Shown: positions 1 to 5,647 of the stretch, in pieces
Numbering within the stretch: position 1 is the first letter of the stretch
How the letters are laid out: each line of letters starts with the position of its first letter
Source: Anaerolineae bacterium
GTDB taxonomy: Bacteria > Chloroflexota > Anaerolineae > J102
Direction of reading: 5' to 3'
NCBI GenBank assembly: GCA_026985975.1
Contig: JALSPL010000022.1
Location: 1 to 5,647 of the forward strand
Length of the DNA: 5,647 nt
The notes under the pieces: generated by a model
The model's input: only the letters and a program-made list of their open reading frames with translations
Databases searched by the model: none
Told to the model about the DNA's origin: nothing
Program-made: the position numbers and the translations under genes

Positions 1-1
1 C

Positions 2-253
2 CAGACGCCCGGCGTGGATTGCCGGGGAACAGTCGGCATCCGTTTTGCCACTGCCGACAACAGCACAAACCCGGCGTCAGTCCTCGATGACACCGGCCCC
101 CTGCGTGAATGGAATACGCCCACCGCTATCCATCTCAAAGATATCCAGGCCCGCCACAACGCCGCCCTCGGGGCCGCCGCCCTCATCGCCCTGCTGGGCC
201 TCGTTTTCATCGGCGGATCGGTGTACGCATTTCAACGCATCCGCCCGCGCTAA
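2..253 (+). CDS. C-terminal end of an unidentified protein with a C-terminal membrane anchor (5' partial)
   Basis: The reading frame is open from the left edge, so this is the last 83 codons of a gene that begins upstream; a GTG at position 14 lies in frame but is probably internal. The first ~50 visible residues are polar (Asp, Asn, Thr, Ser rich). They are followed by a hydrophobic stretch from about AALGAAALIALLGLVFIGG to VYAF, and then a short basic end (QRIRPR). That layout fits a protein held by one C-terminal transmembrane helix with its bulk outside the cytoplasm, or the last helix of a multi-pass protein. There is no LPxTG motif. I do not recognise the family. It is on the opposite strand to the peptide operon and its TAA overlaps the transferase stop by 4 nt, so it probably belongs to the flanking genome and not the biosynthetic cluster. 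Coding status is supported by the open frame and the sensible membrane topology. Confidence 0.6.
   Translation, partial: QTPGVDCRGTVGIRFATADNSTNPASVLDDTGPLREWNTPTAIHLKDIQARHNAALGAAALIALLGLVFIGGSVYAFQRIRPR
212..245. repeat. Inverted repeat (7-bp arms) at the convergent gene ends
   Basis: GGCGGAT at 212-218 is the exact reverse complement of ATCCGCC at 239-245, with a 20-nt loop. It lies inside the last codons of the plus-strand gene and starts a few bases past the minus-strand transferase stop. It could form a hairpin in either transcript and help end transcription. Neither strand has a T-run after the stem, so it is not a standard rho-independent terminator. Chance formation in G+C-rich DNA is a fair alternative. 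Confidence 0.3.
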
Positions 254-984
254 TCGCCGATTCCCCAGGAAAAATACGCCATATCCGCTACCGGCGCTTC
301 GGCAATGACAGCGCCCTCATAATCCGGATGCACGGGAAAATCCGTCAGAAACCAACGCCGCGCGGCGTCGGGCTCCCCGACCACCCGTAACAACCGGGCG
401 GGCTCATCGGGCTTCAGAGTGACTTCAAATTGGTGCAGCGGATAGGAGAGGCCTTCGCCAATCGCCTTGATGAAGGCCTCTTTGCGCGTCCAACAGCGAA
501 AAAAGGCGCGGGGCCGCGCTTGGGGCGGCAGTGACCGCAAGGATGCGATTTCTGCGGGAGAGAAAAACCGCTCTGCGATCTCCAATCCCCCGAAATCATC
601 TCGCACCCGTTCGATGTCCACGCCCAGCAAACGATTCAACGCCACGCCCAACGCCATCAAATCGCCGCTATCGGAGGCATTGAAGGCCAGTTCAGGAAAA
701 TCAGACAACGAAGGCTTGCCGTGATCGCTGTAATCAAAATGAATGGCGGCCGGGGCGATGCCCGCGTAGCGGGCCAAAATCACCCGCAGCATCCCCCGGG
801 CCGCCACAAAACGACGACGATCGCGTTCAAAGCGATAGCGCTGCGCTCGCTGCCGCTCCGCTTTATCCAGCACGCCCCACAGCATGTCCGCAGGCAGGGG
901 CGGGCGCTGCAGCGATACGCGCCACACATGCACTTGATGGGGAAGCAATGCGGGTCGAGCGGGAGGCGCTTGCCAGGAAATCAT
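250..984 (-). CDS. Sfp-type 4'-phosphopantetheinyl transferase
   Basis: The 244-residue product transfers the phosphopantetheine arm of coenzyme A to the conserved serine of carrier domains, converting the apo-synthetase to its active form in the cytoplasm. Length and motifs fit the two-lobed Sfp group: HGKPSL at residues 89-93 region, FNASDSGD at 101-108, the metal-binding GVDIE at 121-125 (Asp123, Glu125), and WTRKEAFIKAIGEGL at 165-179 (Glu169 as third metal ligand, Lys173). The ATG at 984 is chosen because it lies 5 nt after the MbtH stop (TGA-AGGGA-ATG), which suggests translational coupling. The frame stays open to 1104, but the extra 40 residues would overlap mbtH and look like its antisense-frame shadow. 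An oddity is Asp105 where Sfp-type enzymes usually have His in FNxSHS; that His normally contacts the CoA 3'-phosphate. It is the last gene of the operon, and its TAG overlaps the TAA of the convergent plus-strand gene. Confidence 0.93.
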   Translation of the reverse strand: MISWQAPPARPALLPHQVHVWRVSLQRPPLPADMLWGVLDKAERQRAQRYRFERDRRRFVAARGMLRVILARYAGIAPAAIHFDYSDHGKPSLSDFPELAFNASDSGDLMALGVALNRLLGVDIERVRDDFGGLEIAERFFSPAEIASLRSLPPQARPRAFFRCWTRKEAFIKAIGEGLSYPLHQFEVTLKPDEPARLLRVVGEPDAARRWFLTDFPVHPDYEGAVIAEAPVADMAYFSWGIGD

Positions 985-989
985 TCCCT

Positions 990-1205
990 TCAGTCCATAG
1001 ACGCCATCTTCTTGCGTAAGCTCAGAGGACGCATGTCGGTCCAGACTTCCTTGATGTAATCCAGACACACTTGCTTGGGCCCCTGCTTGCCGGCGTCTCG
1101 CCAACCCGGGGGCATTTCCCGATCGACGGGCCAGATGGAATACTGTTCTTCTTGATTCACAACAACGCGATAGATGGTGGTGTCTTCATTATCGTTCCAG
1201 GACAT
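990..1205 (-). CDS. MbtH-like protein, NRPS adenylation-domain partner
   Basis: This 71-residue protein carries the full signature of the MbtH family: NQEEQYSIWP at residues 17-26, PPGW at 32-35, and CLDYIKEVWTDMRPLSLR at 47-64, including the near-invariant tryptophans (Trp25, Trp35, Trp55). Members of this family bind the small-subunit side of NRPS adenylation domains and aid their folding or amino-acid activation; they have no known catalytic role. The size matches the usual 60-80 residues. The start at 1205 is supported by a strong ribosome binding site, GGAGGT, six bases upstream. It is preceded by the longest gap in the operon (109 nt) and followed after 5 nt by the phosphopantetheinyl transferase, so the pair probably forms a translationally coupled unit. 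Its natural partner is the synthetase whose end is seen at the right edge, though MbtH proteins often serve several synthetases in trans. The assignment is close to certain. Confidence 0.97.
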   Translation of the reverse strand: MSWNDNEDTTIYRVVVNQEEQYSIWPVDREMPPGWRDAGKQGPKQVCLDYIKEVWTDMRPLSLRKKMASMD

Positions 1206-1314
1206 AGGTCAACCTCCATAACAACAAAAACGTGCAAGAATGTGTGTTTCGTTCATATATGATGACTATGATTTTGAAAAGGTAACATTCGAGACAATAG
1301 TCAAAAATGACGCT
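1206..1314 (-). other. A+T-rich 109-nt intergenic gap with possible regulatory content
   Basis: This is the only sizeable non-coding stretch between operon genes, and it is visibly A+T-richer than the coding sequence on both sides. It holds a 10-bp perfect palindrome, TCATATATGA, at 1253-1262, and two short inverted pairs: GACTAT at 1264-1269 with ATAGTC at 1297-1302, and TTTTGA at 1272-1277 with TCAAAA at 1301-1306. These two pairs are interleaved, so both stems together would make a pseudoknot. On the minus strand a TTGACT at 1304-1299 resembles a -35 box, but no good -10 lies 16-18 bases downstream (CTTTTC or similar). An internal promoter for mbtH and the transferase, or an mRNA processing site, is possible but not shown. 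Confidence 0.4.
1212..1217 (-). promoter_or_regulatory. Ribosome binding site of the MbtH gene
   Basis: On the minus strand the sequence reads GGAGGT-TGACCT-ATG: a near-perfect Shine-Dalgarno element six bases before the start. It is the strongest one in the window and fixes the MbtH start. A strong site here makes sense, since an MbtH protein is small and the gene is separated from the upstream one by 109 nt, so it cannot rely on coupling. Confidence 0.85.
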
Positions 1315-2067
1315 TTACGTCCGGCGCATGACTTCATCCAGATCTCGGGCCAACGCCTGTAACAACAACATCTTGGATGAATTGAGATAAAAATGATCGC
1401 CTGGGAACATACGCAGACGAAAATCGCCCGTGGCTAGCTCCTGCCAGGCCATCATCTGCTCCCGGGTGACATAGCGATCCTGCAACCCGCTATATGCGGA
1501 GAGAGAACACGTTAGAGGCGATTCGGGCTGGTAATTGTATGTTTCGGAAATGGTGAAATCCGCCCGTAGAATGGGCAAGAGCAACTGCATCAACTCGTCA
1601 TTTCCCAGGATCTCGGGCGCCATGCCGTTCATCTTCCGTAACTCCTGCATCATCGCCTCATCATCCAGACGGTGCAGCAAAAGTTTTTCGGGATCTTCGG
1701 CATGAGGGGCGCCATGACCCGAGACGAACAGACGAGCAGGCTCAGGAAATCTGGCCCGTCGCAGGGCCAGCGCCGTCTCAAAGGCCTCCTGTGCACCCAG
1801 GCTGTGTCCAAACAGCGCAAAGGGACGATCCAACAGGCGGGGCAGTTCAGCCATGACGCCACGGATCACCGAGGGCATATCGGTCAGCAGGGGCTCGGCC
1901 AGGCGATTGGCCCGGCCGGGCAACTGCACCGCCACCACCTCAATACTCGGAGGCAGGATATTGGCCCAATCGAAGTAGATGGACGCTGACGCGCCGGAAT
2001 AAGGGAAACAGATCAGGCGCAACGCCGCCAATGGATTGGGTTTAGGAGTGAGAAACCATTTACTCAT
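1315..2067 (-). CDS. Type II (editing) thioesterase of the NRPS cluster
   Basis: This is a 250-residue alpha/beta hydrolase of the standalone thioesterase group found with NRPS and PKS clusters. Such enzymes hydrolyse wrong or stalled acyl groups from carrier-domain phosphopantetheine arms and so restore blocked assembly lines; they act in the cytoplasm. Visible signatures are the early strand motif ICFPYSGAS at 19-27, the PGR motif (VQLPGR) near 47-52, the nucleophile elbow GHSLG at 87-91 (Ser89), Asp197 in SGLQD, and His225 in GDHF. Ser, Asp and His spacing matches family members such as RifR and the surfactin cluster enzyme. The start at 2067 lies 3 nt after the exporter stop with only a weak GAG upstream, so translation is probably coupled to the exporter; the next in-frame Met would remove the conserved N-terminal strands. 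It is distinct from the thioesterase domain fused to the synthetase at the right edge. Confidence 0.95.
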   Translation of the reverse strand: MSKWFLTPKPNPLAALRLICFPYSGASASIYFDWANILPPSIEVVAVQLPGRANRLAEPLLTDMPSVIRGVMAELPRLLDRPFALFGHSLGAQEAFETALALRRARFPEPARLFVSGHGAPHAEDPEKLLLHRLDDEAMMQELRKMNGMAPEILGNDELMQLLLPILRADFTISETYNYQPESPLTCSLSAYSGLQDRYVTREQMMAWQELATGDFRLRMFPGDHFYLNSSKMLLLQALARDLDEVMRRT

Positions 2068-2070
2068 AGC

Positions 2071-3408
2071 TCAAAAAGGCAATGTCGTTGGGGGAGCGGG
2101 GGCTTGCTGAGGTGTGGCGCCACCGGACGGCGGGCCTTTTCGATCTCCTGGCTTGACTTCAAAAGCCAACAGTTCGCGGGCCTGTGGCAACAACGCCACC
2201 AAAATCGAAAGCAACACCATGATACCGCCGGAAACCGCATAAATCAAGGGGATGTTCTGATCCAGAGCATCTGCGATGATGCCAGAAAGCCCCATGGCAA
2301 TGGGTGTGAGCCCGCCCGCCACCATGCCCAGCAGGCCAAACACACGGCCCCGGATCTCGCTAGGCGTGGAGAGTTGCAGCACGGTCGTGATGTTGACAGT
2401 GATGTAGCCGCCCATGAATCCAGCGATAATGGCCAGAATCACCACGAAAATCGGGCGGGGCATAAACCCCAGCACGCCATAAAGCAAAGATTGTCCAACC
2501 ATAAACGTCAGCATCAGATACATTCTGGGGCGACCGGGCAAGCGCACAATTCCCGCAAATAGATAACCAAGCAATCCACCCAGACCGAACGACACTAAAA
2601 TAAAGCCGTACCAATCGACCCGCACGCCCAATGTGTCCTCCACGAAGAAGGGGAGCAGCACAATGGCGGGGATGGTGAAGAAGTTGATCACAGCCGAGAT
2701 GAAAACGAGCTCCCGCAGGCCAGGACGGTTCCATGCATAGCGGAACCCTTCTTTGAGATCCAAAACAAACGCCTGCCAATGCTCTTTCAGGCTCAACTCC
2801 TCTTTGGGAGCCACCTCGGGCATTTTGATTAACGACTCACTGAGCGAAGCATACAGGAAAGAAACGCCATTGATCAGGAAAAGGAACGGCGCTCCCAGCA
2901 GTCGAAACAACGTCCCGCCCAGCCCCTGGCCGAAAAAGACAGAAAGCTGAAGTGAAAGCTGTCCCAGCGAATTGGCTGTCACCACCCGATCTTTGGGCAC
3001 CAGATCGGGAATAGCTGCGGCAATGGCCGGGCGGAAAAACGCCGTCACCGTTCCCGTGAGGATAGCGACCACGAACAGCGTCCCTAACAGAAGATTCACA
3101 GAATCCGCCATGGTGTAAATGAGCGCCGCCACGATGAGCATGGCGAGACCTCGCGACAGATCGCTGATGACCAGGATCATGCGCCGCGAAAACCTATCGG
3201 CAATGGCCCCGCCCATCGGACTCAACAACACGCCGGGAATAGCGGACACCATCATCAACAGCCCCATCAGCGTAGCTGAACCAGTGGCGTCTTTAATCCA
3301 CAACACCATGGCAATAGCGTACACCTGCGAGCCAAGACGGCTCACCAATTGTCCCTGAAAAAGCAACAAATAGTTTCGATTGAACAGCTTCGTTGGTTCC
3401 TGATTCAT
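2071..3408 (-). CDS. Major facilitator superfamily exporter (MFS_3 / EntS-like)
   Basis: The 445-residue product has the 12-helix layout of a proton-driven drug or siderophore exporter of the inner membrane. The MFS motif A appears between helices 2 and 3 as GGAIADRFSRR (66-76). A second conserved stretch, STPSEIRGRVFGLLG (347-361), is typical of the MFS_3/DHA3 group that includes the enterobactin exporter EntS. A charged cytoplasmic loop (about 195-230) separates the two six-helix halves. The last ~25 residues (from about 420) form a Pro/Gly/Gln-rich hydrophilic tail with no predicted helix. The start at 3408 is backed by TGAGGT, which lies across the end of the sulfotransferase gene. The 3-nt gaps on both sides place it firmly in the operon, so it probably exports the finished peptide or gives self-resistance. 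Substrate cannot be read from sequence. Confidence 0.93.
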   Translation of the reverse strand: MNQEPTKLFNRNYLLLFQGQLVSRLGSQVYAIAMVLWIKDATGSATLMGLLMMVSAIPGVLLSPMGGAIADRFSRRMILVISDLSRGLAMLIVAALIYTMADSVNLLLGTLFVVAILTGTVTAFFRPAIAAAIPDLVPKDRVVTANSLGQLSLQLSVFFGQGLGGTLFRLLGAPFLFLINGVSFLYASLSESLIKMPEVAPKEELSLKEHWQAFVLDLKEGFRYAWNRPGLRELVFISAVINFFTIPAIVLLPFFVEDTLGVRVDWYGFILVSFGLGGLLGYLFAGIVRLPGRPRMYLMLTFMVGQSLLYGVLGFMPRPIFVVILAIIAGFMGGYITVNITTVLQLSTPSEIRGRVFGLLGMVAGGLTPIAMGLSGIIADALDQNIPLIYAVSGGIMVLLSILVALLPQARELLAFEVKPGDRKGPPSGGATPQQAPAPPTTLPF

Positions 3409-3411
3409 AAA

Positions 3412-4491
3412 TTAGACCTCATAGCCCCATGCCTCAAAACTCTGTCGCCATTGCGATGCTATCTTGCTGCGGATAGCATCGGGCAACGCCACATCCGGGT
3501 TGGGCTTGTAGTTGCGATGTTTTTCTTCTTCGTAAGCCTCTATTCGGGGACGAACCTGCTCGAAACCATCCAGATTCAAAGCCTCATAGATTTTGTTCAT
3601 CTCGCCCGTCATGTCTTTGACCAAATCCTCATAGGCGAGTTCATGGAGATGTCCATCGGGAATCAACGCCCGATCTTCAAAATAAGCCTGGTGCATCTCC
3701 TCATATCTTCTCAAAATGCCCTCATCGATTTTATCTCTATCAGGCTGTTGCAGATACCCCATGGGCAGAGCATCATCATAAAAATGCCTGGTGGAACGAT
3801 AGACCTTATAAGGGTTGCGATGAATTGAAATAAATTTCGCGTCGGGAAAAAGCTCCAAGATCAATTTGATGCGCCCCGTGTGCGGCGGCGATTTCAATAA
3901 CATCGGCTTATCATATTTTACACGTAAAGCCTTCAAAAACCAAAGAAAGCCTTCCCGCCATTCCTGCTTTTCCTGAGCGGTCGCGTCCCGAAAGGTGACG
4001 AATCGATCGTAAAAAAGCTCATTTCTGGGAAATGACCAGGCGATCAGGGGAGAGCGCAAGGTGAGCTTTGCCAGAGCAAATTCATCCTCTCCGGGACTAA
4101 AAGGATCGAATTCGACATTGTCCATGGCGCGCTTGCGCCGCATTCGCTCCCGCGTCTCCGGATCATCAGGCAGTTTGATCCCCAGGAAAATGAAGGGATT
4201 GGTTACATCTCCGATGGTTGGCGAATTCCAGCGATCATCCAACACCAAAACATTGTGCAAAAACGTTGTCCCGGAACGCCAATGCCCCAAAACGAAGGTG
4301 GGTGTTAGCGGCTCCGCCTCCTGAATGGCGGATTCAAAGGGCTTCAGTTTGGATTTAGTGGCGGAGGAAGTCACCAAACTCGCCATGGTCATCTTAAAGG
4401 CGCGTTTCCAATAAGGTCGATCGATATCATAATGGTTCTCACGCAATGTCGTGCGCCAGCGCTCGAAAGTCATGCCGATAAGATTGTCCAT
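3412..4491 (-). CDS. Standalone PAPS-dependent sulfotransferase
   Basis: The 359-residue product is a cytoplasmic sulfotransferase of the Sulfotransfer_3 type, which moves sulfate from PAPS to a hydroxyl or amine. The 5'-phosphosulfate loop is VLGHWRSGTTFLHN at residues 67-80 (Arg72, Ser73, Gly74, Thr75, Thr76). The 3'-phosphate site is FISIHRNPYKVYRST at 220-234, with Arg225 and Ser233 as likely contacts. A conserved LKSPPHTGRI stretch (199-208) lies between them. There is no signal peptide or membrane helix. The start at 4491 is fixed by TAGGAG six bases upstream; a second Met at residue 7 has no such site. It sits 31 nt after the synthetase and 3 nt before the exporter, so it most likely sulfates the peptide or its acyl chain before export. 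Its G+C content looks lower than that of the synthetase gene. Family assignment is strong; the substrate is inference. Confidence 0.93.
   Translation of the reverse strand: MDNLIGMTFERWRTTLRENHYDIDRPYWKRAFKMTMASLVTSSATKSKLKPFESAIQEAEPLTPTFVLGHWRSGTTFLHNVLVLDDRWNSPTIGDVTNPFIFLGIKLPDDPETRERMRRKRAMDNVEFDPFSPGEDEFALAKLTLRSPLIAWSFPRNELFYDRFVTFRDATAQEKQEWREGFLWFLKALRVKYDKPMLLKSPPHTGRIKLILELFPDAKFISIHRNPYKVYRSTRHFYDDALPMGYLQQPDRDKIDEGILRRYEEMHQAYFEDRALIPDGHLHELAYEDLVKDMTGEMNKIYEALNLDGFEQVRPRIEAYEEEKHRNYKPNPDVALPDAIRSKIASQWRQSFEAWGYEV
3416..3421 (-). promoter_or_regulatory. Ribosome binding site of the MFS exporter gene
   Basis: TGAGGT on the minus strand lies seven bases before the exporter ATG at 3408 and is embedded in the last codons of the sulfotransferase gene (its stop follows within two bases). 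It supports the chosen exporter start and implies that ribosomes finishing the sulfotransferase can start again on the exporter. Confidence 0.65.
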
Positions 4492-4497
4492 TGTGCG

Positions 4498-4503
4498 CTC
4501 CTA
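4498..4503 (-). promoter_or_regulatory. Ribosome binding site of the sulfotransferase gene
   Basis: TAGGAG on the minus strand, followed by CGCACA and the ATG at 4491. The good match and six-base spacing decide the sulfotransferase start in favour of residue 1 and not the Met at residue 7. It lies in the 31-nt gap after the synthetase stop. Confidence 0.75.
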
Positions 4504-4522
4504 TAGCGAGAGAGGAAAGGAT

Positions 4523-5647
4523 TCAATTCCCCAGTGCTTCGCGCAGCTTACGCACGAAGATAGCGAGATGGGGCGGATGCAGCATGGTGTTGTGATCGCC
4601 CGGCACGTGGATGACCCTGACGACGCCCTGAGCCAGGTCGCTCCAACCCAGGTCCTCAGCGGGATGGTCGTCCTCGGGGCGAATCTCGGCCTTGAACAGG
4701 ATGATTTCGCCCGGATAGGGCTTGAGCTCATAGCGCCGCCAGGCCAGCTCGTGGGTTTTCAATATCTCGTAAAAGCGGGCGAACTGCTCCAGGGCGACGT
4801 CCGCCAGCATCAGGCCCGTCTCCTTGGCCAGATTGAACACGTAGGGCAGCTGCTCCTCCTCGGGCAGGGCCCGCAGCTTATCCAGGGTGAGGGGAAGTTG
4901 CTTGCCGAAGAAGGTGAGCAGGTATTCGGCCTCGTCCTCGGGCGGGTCGTTGGGCTGGTAGGGGCCCTGGTCCAGCATGATGAGGTGAGAAACGGTCTCG
5001 CCCGCGGCCGCCAGTTGCCGCGCGGTCTCGTAGGCGATGACTACGCCCATGGACCAGCTTCCCAGGCGGTAGGGGCCCTGCGGCTGGGCCTGGCGCAACA
5101 CCTGGACGTAGTGTGCGGCCATTTCCTCGATGGTCGTGTGGATGGGGGCGTCGCCGTTGAGACCCCGGGCCTGGATGCCGTAAAGGGGCTGGTCGGGTGC
5201 GAGGGCCTGGGCCAAGTCCACGTACCAGTGGACGCTGCCGCCTGAGGGATGGATCATGAACAGGGGAGGTTTGTCGCCCAGGGGCTGGAGGGGAACCAGG
5301 CTGGATGCGGCCTCGCCGGCCAGGGCCCGGCGCACCAGTTGGGCCAGATGCTCGATAGTGGGCGTTTGGAAGAAGTCCACCAGGGAGGGCTCCACGCCCG
5401 TGGCCTCCTGAATGCGGGCCAGCAGGCGCACAGCCAGCAGCGAATGCCCGCCCAGGGCAAAGAAATCATCCCGCACGCCCACCTGCTCCACGCCCAACAG
5501 CTCCTCCCAGATGCCCGCGAGCTGGGCTTCCAGCAGGTCGCGGGGGGCGATGTACTCGGTCTGGGGTCGGGCGCTCCGGTCGGGCCTGGGCAGGGCCTTG
5601 CGGTCGATCTTGCCCGAGGGCGTGGTGGGGAAGGCGTCCAGGGGGAT
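4523..5647 (-). CDS. Nonribosomal peptide synthetase, C-terminal end: A(end)-PCP-TE (5' partial)
   Basis: The frame is open from the right edge; 374 residues of a much larger enzyme are visible. Residues 1-20 are the end of an adenylation domain with its A10 motif, TPSGKIDRKAL (9-19), Lys13 being the catalytic lysine. A peptidyl carrier domain follows (about 31-108) with DDFFALGGHSL; Ser69 in GGHSL (codon 5443-5441) takes the phosphopantetheine arm. A type I thioesterase (about 125-374) ends the protein: IHPSGG near 132-137, nucleophile elbow GSWSMG with Ser199, Asp226 in MLDQGPY, and His352 in PGDHNTM. This makes it the last module of the assembly line, releasing the chain by hydrolysis or cyclisation. 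No epimerase or methyltransferase lies between A10 and the carrier. Codon use is G+C-richer than in the sulfotransferase downstream. The specificity pocket is outside the window, so the last amino acid is unknown. Confidence 0.96.
   Translation of the reverse strand: MPLDAFPTTPSGKIDRKALPRPDRSARPQTEYIAPRDLLEAQLAGIWEELLGVEQVGVRDDFFALGGHSLLAVRLLARIQEATGVEPSLVDFFQTPTIEHLAQLVRRALAGEAASSLVPLQPLGDKPPLFMIHPSGGSVHWYVDLAQALAPDQPLYGIQARGLNGDAPIHTTIEEMAAHYVQVLRQAQPQGPYRLGSWSMGVVIAYETARQLAAAGETVSHLIMLDQGPYQPNDPPEDEAEYLLTFFGKQLPLTLDKLRALPEEEQLPYVFNLAKETGLMLADVALEQFARFYEILKTHELAWRRYELKPYPGEIILFKAEIRPEDDHPAEDLGWSDLAQGVVRVIHVPGDHNTMLHPPHLAIFVRKLREALGN

Noticed and set aside
985..1104. N-terminal extension of the transferase by 40 residues to an upstream start at 1104
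   Set aside because: The extension lies wholly over the MbtH gene in another frame and shows no transferase homology features; the ATG at 984, 5 nt after the MbtH stop, fits family length.
1276..1304. Sigma-70-like promoter in the gap before the MbtH gene, based on TTGACT at 1304-1299
   Set aside because: No acceptable -10 hexamer lies at 16-18 bases spacing (CCTTTT, CTTTTC or TTTTCA), so I do not call a promoter.
2104..2562. Plus-strand open frame (152 codons) opposite the exporter
   Set aside because: His/Gln/Asn-rich translation with no motif or ribosome binding site; it is a shadow of the well-supported exporter gene.
3349..3828. Plus-strand open frame (159 codons) with a hydrophobic stretch, opposite the sulfotransferase end and exporter start
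   Set aside because: It spans the boundary of two well-supported minus-strand genes, and the hydrophobic run comes from the antisense of Lys/Glu-rich codons.
4957..5080. 13-bp direct repeat GGTAGGGGCCCTG at 4957-4969 and 5068-5080
   Set aside because: Both copies encode a QGPY tetrapeptide in the thioesterase domain with the same codons; this is explained by coding constraint and is not a mobile or regulatory repeat.
4451..5245. Long plus-strand open frame (264 codons) opposite the thioesterase domain
   Set aside because: It is antisense to a domain with clear catalytic motifs, its translation is Gly/Leu/Val/Gln-rich low-complexity with no family signature, and such shadow frames are common opposite G+C-rich genes.

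Overview
This window holds the 3' end of a bacterial nonribosomal peptide biosynthesis operon, with almost everything coded on the minus strand. In transcription order (right to left) it contains: the C-terminal end of a nonribosomal peptide synthetase (end of an adenylation domain, peptidyl carrier domain, terminal thioesterase); a standalone PAPS-dependent sulfotransferase; a major facilitator superfamily exporter; a type II editing thioesterase; an MbtH-like protein; and an Sfp-type 4'-phosphopantetheinyl transferase. The far left edge carries the end of an unrelated plus-strand gene for a protein with a C-terminal membrane anchor. Its stop codon overlaps that of the transferase gene tail to tail.

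The genes are packed tightly. Gaps are 31 nt (synthetase to sulfotransferase), 3 nt (sulfotransferase to exporter), 3 nt (exporter to thioesterase), 109 nt (thioesterase to MbtH) and 5 nt (MbtH to transferase). The 109-nt gap is clearly A+T-richer than its surroundings and is the only place in the operon where an internal promoter or mRNA processing site could fit easily. I found no convincing -35/-10 pair there.

The gene set is a nearly self-sufficient finishing module. The transferase loads the phosphopantetheine arm onto carrier domains, the MbtH protein supports adenylation domains, the type II thioesterase clears misprimed carriers, the terminal thioesterase releases the peptide, the sulfotransferase probably adds a sulfate group, and the exporter moves the product out. 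The product cannot be named, because the specificity-determining part of the adenylation domain and the upstream modules lie beyond the right edge. A sulfated nonribosomal peptide or lipopeptide is the best reading.

The organism is a bacterium with moderately high and uneven G+C. Hand counts of single 60-base lines run from about 42-45% in the sulfotransferase gene to about 62-65% in the synthetase and transferase genes. The style would suit a secondary-metabolite-rich lineage such as Chloroflexota, Cyanobacteria or Myxococcota, but nothing here fixes the phylum. I saw no tRNA, rRNA, CRISPR array, insertion sequence or clear rho-independent terminator.
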